A stretch of 64,000 nucleotides of DNA from Pseudobacteroides sp. (GTDB taxonomy: Bacteria > Bacillota > Clostridia > Acetivibrionales > DSM-2933), in NCBI RefSeq assembly GCF_036567765.1, contig NZ_DATCTU010000098.1:19414-83413 (forward strand), read 5' to 3'. Below, in pieces: positions 45,523-53,299 of this stretch (position 1 is the stretch's first letter; each line of letters begins with the position of its first letter). The notes under the pieces are model-generated. The model made no database searches and had not been told where the DNA came from. It was given only the letters and a program-made list of their open reading frames with translations. A program made the position numbers and the translations under genes.

Positions 45523-47025
45523 ATGATTGAAATCAGTGAATTGATAAAGTTTGAGAAAGATAGCTCGATACCATTATATGTTCAGCTTTTTGAAAGGCTT
45601 AAAGAACTGATATCTGGCGGAACCCTTGTACATGATGTCAAGCTCCCGTCCATAAGGCATTTATCCAAGGAGTTAGGGGTCAACAGAGTAACGGTTGTTA
45701 CTGCTTTTAAAGAGCTTGAAAATAGCGGGTATGTATATACCAAACCCGGAAGTGGCACCTTTGTGTCCAATTCTTATTTGGTATCGGCTAAAAACCATCA
45801 TTTACAAAACAACCTTGTCTTAGATGAGGTTTATACACAGGAATATGCATATTTAATAAATAACGGGCAGGTAAGCCTGACGGAAAGCAGCATTAATTTT
45901 GCCAGTGCCACACCTACACCAGATCTTTTCCCTGTGGACGATTTCAAGGTTGTTTTAAACGAGGTTCTTGAAAGGGATAAGGGTAATGCCTTTGGCTATC
46001 AGGACAGCCAGGGCTATTACCCTATTAGGGAGTCAATTTGCCGGGTTCTCGGGAAAGCAATGGTGACATGCAACCCCAATGATATTCAAATAATCTCCGG
46101 TGCCCAGCAGGGTATTGATATTATTTCAAAGGCTTTACTTCGACAAGGGGATTATATCATAACCGAAAGTCCCACCTACGCCGGAGCTATAGCTGTTTTT
46201 AAATCCAGAGGAGCACAAATTGCAGATATTGAGCTCTGCGAGGACGGGATGAGCCTTAATGTTCTTGAATATACCATTAAGAAGTACAAGCCTCGACTTT
46301 TATATACAATACCCTCATTTCAGAACCCGACAGGATATTCCTGCTCAAACCATAAAAGAGAGCAGCTTCTTAAGCTCGCCGATAAATACGACCTCTACAT
46401 AATAGAAGATGATTATGTAAGCGATCTAGATTTTCAGGATAGAAAATACCTCCCTTTAAAATCTATGGATAAAAGCGACAGAGTAATATTCATTAAAAGC
46501 TATTCAAAAATATTCATGCCCGGACTTCGCCTCGGCTTTATGATAGTGCCCACCGGCATTTTGGGCAATGTTATCGAAGCCAAGCACGCTACCGATATTT
46601 CCACTTCCGGCCTTATCCAAAGAGCTTTTGATCTATACATACGGAAAGGCTTCTGGGACAAGCATTCCCAGTTTATGTACAATATTTACAAGGAGCGTTA
46701 CATAAAAACAACAAATGCATTAGACAAGCATCTTCCATCCGGGGTAATCTATAAAAAGCCTGGAGGAGGGCTGAATATTTGGCTTACCCTCCCTCCCGGC
46801 TTTCAGGTAAATACACTTGTTAATATATGTGCATCGAAGGACATCGTTTTTGCTCCGGGTAAAATATTTTATAGCAGCAATGCATCACAAAAGCTTAATA
46901 GTATAAGGCTGAGCTTTGCATCGGTTTATGTTGAAAATATAGATCACGGAATTGAGACCTTGTGTAAAACCATAGGACTTATGGAGCAAAAAAACGAATC
47001 CTACAGAAATCTCCCTATTTTGTAA
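45523..47025 (+). CDS. MocR-type (GntR/aminotransferase fusion) transcriptional regulator
   Basis: The 500 residues combine a GntR winged helix (~12-82, IPLYVQLFERLKELISGG, LPSIRHLSKELGVNRVTVVTAFKELENSGYV) with a fold-type I aminotransferase domain (~120-490). The PLP lysine is in IFIKSYSKIFMPGLRLGF, and NPTGYSC and EDDYVSDL are further cofactor contacts. MocR regulators sense PLP or an amino compound; PdxR is the best-known member, but no pdx genes are in the window. The 8-base gap to the XseA-like gene indicates one operon. Confidence 0.92.
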   Translation: MIEISELIKFEKDSSIPLYVQLFERLKELISGGTLVHDVKLPSIRHLSKELGVNRVTVVTAFKELENSGYVYTKPGSGTFVSNSYLVSAKNHHLQNNLVLDEVYTQEYAYLINNGQVSLTESSINFASATPTPDLFPVDDFKVVLNEVLERDKGNAFGYQDSQGYYPIRESICRVLGKAMVTCNPNDIQIISGAQQGIDIISKALLRQGDYIITESPTYAGAIAVFKSRGAQIADIELCEDGMSLNVLEYTIKKYKPRLLYTIPSFQNPTGYSCSNHKREQLLKLADKYDLYIIEDDYVSDLDFQDRKYLPLKSMDKSDRVIFIKSYSKIFMPGLRLGFMIVPTGILGNVIEAKHATDISTSGLIQRAFDLYIRKGFWDKHSQFMYNIYKERYIKTTNALDKHLPSGVIYKKPGGGLNIWLTLPPGFQVNTLVNICASKDIVFAPGKIFYSSNASQKLNSIRLSFASVYVENIDHGIETLCKTIGLMEQKNESYRNLPIL

Positions 47026-47056
47026 ATGCAGCGAGTGCTAATCAAAATCATGAAAT

Positions 47057-47506
47057 CTATTGTATATCAATTCTGTTGGATTTCGCCTTCCCTTCTTCCT
47101 TTGGAAGGGTTATTGTCAAAATGCCGTTGTTATACTTTGCCGTTACCATGTCATTTTTTACATTCTGCACATAGAAGCTTCTTGAGAATGATCCTAACTT
47201 TCTTTCACGCCTTAAGTAATTTTCCGACTTCTCCTCTGTATCCACCTTATGCTCCACGGATATTGTCAGAGTGTCATTTCTTAGCTCAAGCTTTATGTCT
47301 TCCTTGTTTACTCCAGGAATTTCAGCATCAACTATATATTCTTTGTCATTTTCCCGTATGTCAGCCTTTATTGCATTTGCAGCCATAAAGCTGTTTTGAA
47401 AGAAAGGTTCCTTAAAAAACTCCTCAAAAACCGTGTTAATATCCCAAATATTGTTTCCCTTCATGATGTCGTTTTGCTTTCTAAAATATGGTGTTAATCC
47501 AAACAT
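47057..47506 (-). CDS. Small heat shock protein, Hsp20/alpha-crystallin family
   Basis: The 149-residue holdase chaperone has an N-terminal arm (FGLTPYFRK), an alpha-crystallin domain (~40-140: IKADIRENDKEYIVDAEIPGVNKEDIKLELRNDTLTI, GSFSRSFYVQNV) with the signature GILTITLPKEEG, and a basic tail. It binds unfolding proteins without ATP. ATG at 47506 has GGAGG 8 bases upstream. Two CtsR-type operators flank the probable promoter, so heat-induced derepression is expected. It is convergent with the MocR gene. Confidence 0.95.
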   Translation of the reverse strand: MFGLTPYFRKQNDIMKGNNIWDINTVFEEFFKEPFFQNSFMAANAIKADIRENDKEYIVDAEIPGVNKEDIKLELRNDTLTISVEHKVDTEEKSENYLRRERKLGSFSRSFYVQNVKNDMVTAKYNNGILTITLPKEEGKAKSNRIDIQ

Positions 47507-47535
47507 AAATCGCACCTCCAAATATTCTTATTGTT

Positions 47536-47552
47536 TTTGACTTTCTTTGACC
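47536..47552 (-). promoter_or_regulatory. CtsR operator 1 of hsp20
   Basis: The minus strand reads GGTCAAAGAAAGTCAAA, a match to the CtsR heptad direct repeat (A/GGTCAAA-NAN-A/GGTCAAA). It lies between the probable -10 and the start codon, where a bound repressor would block transcription. Confidence 0.88.
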
Positions 47553-47562
47553 TTATATATAT

Positions 47563-47592
47563 TTTATATCATATTATATGCACCATTATCAA
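47563..47592 (-). promoter_or_regulatory. Probable hsp20 promoter
   Basis: On the minus strand TTGATA (47587-47592) and TATAAA (47563-47568) are 18 bases apart and lie between the two CtsR operators. Confidence 0.6.
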
Positions 47593-47600
47593 AATTTGTT

Positions 47601-47617
47601 TTTGACTTTCTTTGACT
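47601..47617 (-). promoter_or_regulatory. CtsR operator 2 of hsp20
   Basis: The minus strand reads AGTCAAAGAAAGTCAAA, a second match to the CtsR consensus, just upstream of the probable -35 box and 65 bases from the first operator. Confidence 0.85.
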
Positions 47618-47711
47618 TTTATCAGAGAAAAAAAGCCATTAGCTTAAACTATCTCATAAAATCAAGGAATATCCAGGTTTTTTACACTAATTTGATTTCT
47701 TATATTGGAAG

Positions 47712-49265
47712 CTATCTTCTTTTAGATTTCCCTTTGTAAAGCCTTTGCAATTCATCCTTTTTCAATACCCCTATTACAGTCATTAGAAAGAGGCCTATCA
47801 AAACATTGGCTGCTACCGCCAAAACCGTATTTATTGCTATGCTGTTTGTGAATATGCCGAAGAAGCTGTATATATACTTACTTATAAAAAGCATTATTAA
47901 GCCAATGAAGCCCGGTTTTATTATCCAGTTGCGAAAGTCTATCGTCATACCTGTTGTGTTTACTACTGTAGCCAGGTTAAGAATGCACACAAATCCCGAG
48001 CTTATTATTATTCCAGTCACGTACCCCTTTATACCGTATGCCGGGATAGCAAAGTACACAAATCCTATTCTTATTACACTGCCTATTACAGAGTTTCTTA
48101 ATGATACGGCTTGCTTGCCCATACCGTTTAGAACTCCCAAAAGGGTTTGCTGTAGATATGCAAATATACAGGTGAATGCAAGAATGAAAAGGAGATTTCC
48201 TACTTTTTCTCTTTTATAGAGGATGCCCCCTATCTCATTGGGAAAAGCAAGAAATATGGCAGTGAATATGAAACCTAGAATGAACGTTAACTGTATTGAT
48301 TTTGATACTCTATAATTAACAGATCGCAGCTGCTTCATTGATAAAGCTTCAGATATTGCCGGAACCAAGGTTATTGCTAGGGATGATGTGACCAGCGAAG
48401 GAAAAGAAATGAGAGGCATCGCCATACCTGTAAGCTTTCCATATTCCATCATGCTGGCAGAGTAATTCAGTCCTCCTTCAAGAAGCCTTCTTGGAATGAG
48501 AATAAATTCGAAAGCTGCCATTACCGAAGTAATAAATCTGCTCAAAGACACAGGAACTGCAGTCTTTACAATTTCTTTGATAATTTTTCTCTTTCGCATT
48601 ATTCCTTTCTTTGATACAATTTTGGGCAATGTTTTCTTCCTGAACTTGTAAATAAGAACCAACAACGAAAGGTTGGCTATTTCCCCCAGGGCCATACCTA
48701 ATGTTGCCATTGCACAGGCGTATTGAAGGCCTGCATCGATAAATCTTGAAGCAAGGAGCATGACAACAGTTATTTTTACTACCTGTTCAAAAATTTGCGA
48801 TACTGCTGTGGGTGCCACCTGCTGTATACCGTAGTAATAGCCCTTCAGTGCTGAGGAAGCGGCTATTACAGGTATGCATGGAACTAAAATCAGCAACGAA
48901 AGATGGGTTCTGCTGTCTTTTAAAACCTCACGGGCAATGAAGTCCATAAAAAAATATATTCCGCCTGAGATAAATAAACCTGCCCCCAGTGAAATCACAA
49001 AGGCACAATAGGTTATTCTCCTTAAGTTTATAAGGTTGTTTCTTGCAAATTGTTCCGCAACCATTTTGGAAACAGCTATGGATATTCCGGATGTCAGAGT
49101 AAGTATAATCAAAGAGTACACAGGGGATATCAGCTGGAAAAGCCCCATACCTTCAGAACCTATCAAATTTGACAAATATATCCGGTAAACAAATCCGAAG
49201 ATTTTTACTATAAATCCAGCTAGCATTAATATTATTGCACCGCTGACAAAAGATTTTTTTGACAT
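47712..49265 (-). CDS. spoVB: SpoVB-like membrane flippase
   Basis: The 517-residue MOP-superfamily protein has about 14 membrane segments. The N-terminus (SFVSGAIILMLAGFIVKIFGFVYRIYLSNLIGSEGMGLFQLISPVYSLIILTLTSGISIAVSK) is the SpoVB/YtgP pattern. In spore formers SpoVB is required for cortex synthesis and is thought to move lipid-linked precursors. A general polysaccharide flippase remains possible. It seems monocistronic; the thioesterase gene starts 62 bases upstream on the same strand. Confidence 0.88.
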   Translation of the reverse strand: MSKKSFVSGAIILMLAGFIVKIFGFVYRIYLSNLIGSEGMGLFQLISPVYSLIILTLTSGISIAVSKMVAEQFARNNLINLRRITYCAFVISLGAGLFISGGIYFFMDFIAREVLKDSRTHLSLLILVPCIPVIAASSALKGYYYGIQQVAPTAVSQIFEQVVKITVVMLLASRFIDAGLQYACAMATLGMALGEIANLSLLVLIYKFRKKTLPKIVSKKGIMRKRKIIKEIVKTAVPVSLSRFITSVMAAFEFILIPRRLLEGGLNYSASMMEYGKLTGMAMPLISFPSLVTSSLAITLVPAISEALSMKQLRSVNYRVSKSIQLTFILGFIFTAIFLAFPNEIGGILYKREKVGNLLFILAFTCIFAYLQQTLLGVLNGMGKQAVSLRNSVIGSVIRIGFVYFAIPAYGIKGYVTGIIISSGFVCILNLATVVNTTGMTIDFRNWIIKPGFIGLIMLFISKYIYSFFGIFTNSIAINTVLAVAANVLIGLFLMTVIGVLKKDELQRLYKGKSKRR

Positions 49266-49326
49266 TCCAAACTCCGAATTTAATAATCATAAATATAAAT
49301 ATTAAATTCGAGTATAACTTATGCCC

Positions 49327-49821
49327 TTATTCTTTTGCTCTTTTCTTTAACCTCTCATTTCTCCTTTGTTCTGCTTCAATATAATCCTTCTTCTCATCAT
49401 CGGTTTCAGGAATGAGAGGAGGCACCACCGAAGGCTTGCAATCCGTGCCCAACGCTACAAAAGTCAGATAGGCTTTGTTTGTGAGGATAACATTGCCTGT
49501 TTTCATATTTTCTGCGTATACATTTATGGCTACCTCCATGGAGGTCTTTCCTGCCCAAGTCATTTTAGCCTTAAGGATAACCAGTTCGCCCATTCTCACA
49601 GGGTGTCTGAAATCCAGACTATCCAATGCTACTGTTGCAACTGTTTTATTTGAATGCCTTGTAGCAACCATTGCACCTGCTATATCCATCCAGTGCATCA
49701 GCCTGCCACCTAGCAGATTACCCAGCAGGTTTGTATCATTAGGAAGAACAAGTTCCGTCATTTCTATTTGTGAGGCACTAGGGGTTTTTCCTTTAACATC
49801 GCTATTTACATTGTCAGCCAT
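49327..49821 (-). CDS. Acyl-CoA thioesterase, hotdog fold
   Basis: The 164 residues match the YkhA/YciA/BACH group: TELVLPNDTNLLGNLLGGRLMHWMDIAGAMVATRHSN contains the conserved N and D of the hotdog active site, followed by VRMGELVILKAKMTWAGKTSMEV. It hydrolyses acyl-CoA to free acid and CoA. ATG at 49821 is preceded by AAGGAG at 8 bases. The palindromic element copy C begins 27 bases upstream of the start. Confidence 0.92.
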   Translation of the reverse strand: MADNVNSDVKGKTPSASQIEMTELVLPNDTNLLGNLLGGRLMHWMDIAGAMVATRHSNKTVATVALDSLDFRHPVRMGELVILKAKMTWAGKTSMEVAINVYAENMKTGNVILTNKAYLTFVALGTDCKPSVVPPLIPETDDEKKDYIEAEQRRNERLKKRAKE

Positions 49822-49848
49822 AATCAAATCTCCTTTTCTGATCTTAAT

Positions 49849-49952
49849 TAAGGTATGATTAAAAAATTACTTAAGCTTTTGAGCGGGTGTTGACGAGGTA
49901 AGTCAACACATAAGCCAAATTTATAGCGGAAGTTATTTTTTGATCGTACCTA
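49849..49952 (+). repeat. Palindromic intergenic element, copy C (full)
   Basis: This copy runs from TAAGGTATGATTAAAAAATT to GATCGTACCTA and aligns along its full length to the reverse complement of copy B, with a shared core AGCGGGTGTTGACGAG and TTTATAGCGGAAGTTATTTTT. Differences include paired changes in the outer arms (GGTATGAT/GATCGTACC), which keep the ends complementary in part. Confidence 0.85.
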
Positions 49953-50112
49953 AATAAAAATTAATAAAACACCTATATAAGACTAATCCTAGATTAATCC
50001 ACAAAGGTGTTACATTATATGAAAGAAAATGATATACAATGCAGCAAAGGCACTATATATCACTTATTTAAATATCTAGAACTCATGGTGCAAAATCCCT
50101 TTAGTTCTTGGT

Positions 50113-51216
50113 TTATAACGTTATACCAACTGAGTTAATGAGGAAGTTTAACCTATCTCCATCCAATCCATGGTTTATCTTAACACCGTCAATGCTCAAA
50201 AGACCGACTGGATACACCGGAACATCCAATGTGTCCTCCAGATATTCTCTCAGTCCCTTTAACAGGGATCCACCGCCGATGATATAAATCTTACCTATCT
50301 TTGTTCCGTAACATCTTTTCTCATAAAAATCAAAGCATTGGTGGATTTGTCTTATCACCTTGTCGATATTGTCCTTCATAATATGTTGAATTTTAATTTG
50401 TGTTTCGCTTGCATTTATATCGGGCTTTGCAATCCCATACATCTTCTTCAATCTCTCAGCCTCTTCAAGTCTCATTCCCAGATTGCCTGAAACTATACCT
50501 TCAAGGTTGCTGCTTCCTGATAAAATTACCTTGTTAAATTCCAAAACCCTATCCTTAAGAATATTTACAATAGTAGTTTCGGAACCAAAGTCTAGCACAG
50601 CAAAGGTATCCTGACTGGTTTTGTTAAGCTTCTGCTTTTTGTACCAGGATTCACTTTCAATAACTCTAATATCCCTGTTAAAAAACTTTGCAGTACTGTT
50701 TGCAGGTATATCTACCGACATAGGCTTGAGGCCAAGCTCCAGCAATATATCTATATAGCTTTTTATTATGCTTTTGGATACAGCAGTGACAAACACCTTT
50801 ACCTTCGTATTATCATTCTCTTTTAATTGCTGCAATACCTTATAGTCAATCTGATGTTCATCAGTATTTATAGGCATGTTCTGCTTGACTGCTTCACGGA
50901 CTATTCCGTCTATATCCTGACCGGGAGCCTTATCTATCATAAAAACACGAGATATTATGTTAGTCCCGGACATAACAATTTTGGCATTCTTGGATTTTAT
51001 CCCATTTTCGCTGATAACCTTCTTTATCTCGTTGGTAACCTTGTAAACGTCCTTGATAGCTCCATTCTTAATACAATCTCTTGGGGTAGAAGCAATGCCG
51101 TAATTCTTAATGAATATTTCTTTATTTTTTTCAACTACTACTTCAACTACTTTTATATTCCTAAACCCGATATCTATACTAACCAAGCTGTTTTTAAAGA
51201 AGGGCAGCTTAAACAT
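50113..51216 (-). CDS. pilM: PilM-like type IV pilus assembly ATPase
   Basis: The 367 residues have the actin-like fold of PilM: VSIDIGFRNIKVVEVVVEK at the start, a second phosphate loop AVLDFGSETTIVNILK, and YIIGGGSLLKGLREYLEDTL. PilM is a cytoplasmic ring protein that binds the N-terminus of PilN in type IV pili and type II-like secretion systems. No pilN, pilO, pilB, pilC or pilin gene is in the window, so its partners lie elsewhere or it has another role. A direct contact with the nearby PilZ protein is not supported by sequence. Confidence 0.88.
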   Translation of the reverse strand: MFKLPFFKNSLVSIDIGFRNIKVVEVVVEKNKEIFIKNYGIASTPRDCIKNGAIKDVYKVTNEIKKVISENGIKSKNAKIVMSGTNIISRVFMIDKAPGQDIDGIVREAVKQNMPINTDEHQIDYKVLQQLKENDNTKVKVFVTAVSKSIIKSYIDILLELGLKPMSVDIPANSTAKFFNRDIRVIESESWYKKQKLNKTSQDTFAVLDFGSETTIVNILKDRVLEFNKVILSGSSNLEGIVSGNLGMRLEEAERLKKMYGIAKPDINASETQIKIQHIMKDNIDKVIRQIHQCFDFYEKRCYGTKIGKIYIIGGGSLLKGLREYLEDTLDVPVYPVGLLSIDGVKINHGLDGDRLNFLINSVGITL

Positions 51217-51364
51217 TTCATCTACTCCTCAGAATCATATAGTCATTCTTATTATACTACTTAGATTATATTACCACTCGCCAAATTTAAAATCAATACT
51301 TCAAAATATTATTATTTAACGATACCACAAATTGGCGTAATTTTTGTGCACTGTGCTTTCCTTT

Positions 51365-52330
51365 TTATATTTCCCCTTCCATATATTCCTCTAGTAAGCT
51401 TATTATTTCATCCTTTGATGTTAGCCTGAAAACCTTTTCTTTTACATAGGTGGCATTTCTCAGCCCCTTAATGTACCAGGAAATATGTTTTCTCATCTCA
51501 CAAATACCAATATGCATACCTTTAAGCTCAACAAGCATCTCCATATGTCTTATTATCATTTTTATCTTTTCTTCCGGGGTAGGATCTTGCAAAATATCAC
51601 CAGTTTCAAAGTAATGAAGTATCTTTTTGAAAATCCACGGGTTACCCTGGGCTCCCCTTCCAACCATTATAGCATCACAATTGGTTTCCTGAATCAACCT
51701 CTCAGCTTCCTTAGGCCCAAATACATCTCCATTTCCGATGACTGGTATACTGACTGCTTCCTTTACCTTCTTTATTATTTCCCAATCCGCCTTGCCGCTA
51801 TAGTATTGCTCCCTTGTCCTGCCATGAACGGTGATTGCCTTGGCTCCGTTCTCCTCTGCTATCTTTGCAACCTCAACCGCGTTTATAGAGCTGTCGTCCC
51901 AACCCTTTCTTATTTTCACAGTAACAGGTTTACTTGAGGCTAATGATACTGCCTTTACAATTTGCCCGATTAGATCAGGCCTTTTCATAAGTGCACTCCC
52001 CTCACCATTTTTTGTTATTTTAGGTGCAGGGCATCCCATATTTATATCAATCAGACATGCATCCGATTCATCTAATTGCTTTGCTATTCCGGCCAAAATT
52101 TCCGGGTCGGAGCCGAATATCTGCACCGCTGCCGGCTTCTCCTCATCCGCTATTCTGGTTAAGGCTTTACTTTTTATATCGTTATAATGCATACCCTTTG
52201 CACTAACCATCTCCGTATATACAAGACCACAGCCTTGCTCCCTGCAAAGAATCCTGAAGGGCATGTCCGTTACACCCGCCATTGGTGCTAAAAATACTTT
52301 ATTCTCAATCTTAATATCTGCAAAATTCAT
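51365..52330 (-). CDS. dusB: tRNA-dihydrouridine synthase B
   Basis: This FMN-dependent, NADPH-using enzyme reduces uridine to dihydrouridine in tRNA. The 321 residues form a TIM barrel with APMAGVTDMPFRILC, the catalytic-cysteine region MGCPAPKITKNGEGSALM, KIRKGWDDSSINAVEV, VHGRTREQYYSGKADW and MVGRGAQGNPWIF, followed by a helical domain. It appears to be transcribed alone. Confidence 0.96.
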   Translation of the reverse strand: MNFADIKIENKVFLAPMAGVTDMPFRILCREQGCGLVYTEMVSAKGMHYNDIKSKALTRIADEEKPAAVQIFGSDPEILAGIAKQLDESDACLIDINMGCPAPKITKNGEGSALMKRPDLIGQIVKAVSLASSKPVTVKIRKGWDDSSINAVEVAKIAEENGAKAITVHGRTREQYYSGKADWEIIKKVKEAVSIPVIGNGDVFGPKEAERLIQETNCDAIMVGRGAQGNPWIFKKILHYFETGDILQDPTPEEKIKMIIRHMEMLVELKGMHIGICEMRKHISWYIKGLRNATYVKEKVFRLTSKDEIISLLEEYMEGEI

Positions 52331-52436
52331 AAATCCCTCCTGTCAGATATTTTACCATAGAAATAACGGCATGAATACACCACTATTTCCCAGATATAAC
52401 AAGACCAATTGTGATTTTGCAATCTTGGCACAAACG

Positions 52437-52472
52437 CAAAAAAACTCCTGTTGCTTTATCACAACAAGAGCT
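52437..52472 (-). terminator. Terminator of the PilZ gene
   Basis: On the minus strand CTCTTGTTG pairs with CAACAGGAG (one mismatch) across a short loop and is followed by seven T, 14 bases past the PilZ stop. Confidence 0.8.
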
Positions 52473-52485
52473 CAAAATTCATATT

Positions 52486-52923
52486 TTAATATATTTTAAT
52501 TCTTCTGGTTCTCATTCGGGGGATAAAAAAGAAAGTATATACGCCTTCTTCATAATTTGGTGCGGGCAAGCTTTGCTTTGATACAGTAATCCTTGATTCG
52601 ATTACCTCATCCAATTGAATTTGATTGTATTTGTTTACGTTTATAAACTTTGCAGCATAGGTGTTTTCACTACAGTTTGCTTCCTTTCTCACTAATGCAG
52701 CTTCAAACTTTAAAGTAAATTCTGAAAGCATGTTGTATACTGAGATGTCAAAGTAGTATTTGTTTTCGCTTTCCAAATCCCTTGCAGATATAAACTTTAA
52801 GCCTCCTGCAGAGATGTCACAGACATCAATTTCCTGCCAGCTTTTTTTGTCATTGCTCATCATTATTTTGCAAACAGCGTTAGTGCACCTTTGATATCTT
52901 CTCTTTTCCGATACTTGATTCAT
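52486..52923 (-). CDS. PilZ-domain cyclic di-GMP-binding protein
   Basis: The 145 residues are essentially one PilZ domain. The c-di-GMP-binding signatures are R-R-Y-Q-R near the N-terminus and DISAGGLKF about 30 residues later. It would change shape on binding c-di-GMP and act on an unknown partner. ATG at 52923 was chosen because GGAGGGAG lies 9 bases upstream. The broken diguanylate cyclase at 20-21.8 kb would be a source of the ligand, but others must exist elsewhere. Confidence 0.88.
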   Translation of the reverse strand: MNQVSEKRRYQRCTNAVCKIMMSNDKKSWQEIDVCDISAGGLKFISARDLESENKYYFDISVYNMLSEFTLKFEAALVRKEANCSENTYAAKFINVNKYNQIQLDEVIESRITVSKQSLPAPNYEEGVYTFFFIPRMRTRRIKIY

Positions 52924-53299
52924 AAGTACCAACTCCCTCCTACAATTTCAAATGGCTATCATAGGTACCGAATTGTAAATTAATATATATGTTCGGCATC
53001 TATATGTATGCAGCGGCATATTAGTCATTTTTCCTTTGCCATAGAAGAATACAAAAGCTCGCGTATTATTATGTAGGTTGATAATTAAAAGACAATCAAA
53101 AAATAAAACAACTAATTGAAAATACTTAGATATGCAAATATTTACTTGTGACTTTAGTGGTATTGTTGGAATTTGTTTCTGATTATATTTTACCATAGCC
53201 ATATATCAAAGTCGAGGGTTATGTTTTTAACAAAGTCTAGACAAAAGCCGCACGTATTCTAAATGCGTGCGGCCTTTAGATCAATTAAAAATGTTTCAC
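52924..53299. other. Gap between PilZ and beta-propeller genes
   Basis: The right part holds the beta-propeller terminator. The rest is AT-rich and contains the PilZ leader. An 84-codon minus-strand frame at 52948-53202 has no supporting ribosome site or recognisable product. Confidence 0.5.
53243..53276 (-). terminator. Terminator of the beta-propeller gene
   Basis: Twelve-base arms (53247-53258 and 53262-53273, GC-rich outer half) enclose a 3-base loop, followed by TTTT on the minus strand. The short T-run makes it somewhat weaker than the stem suggests. Confidence 0.8.
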
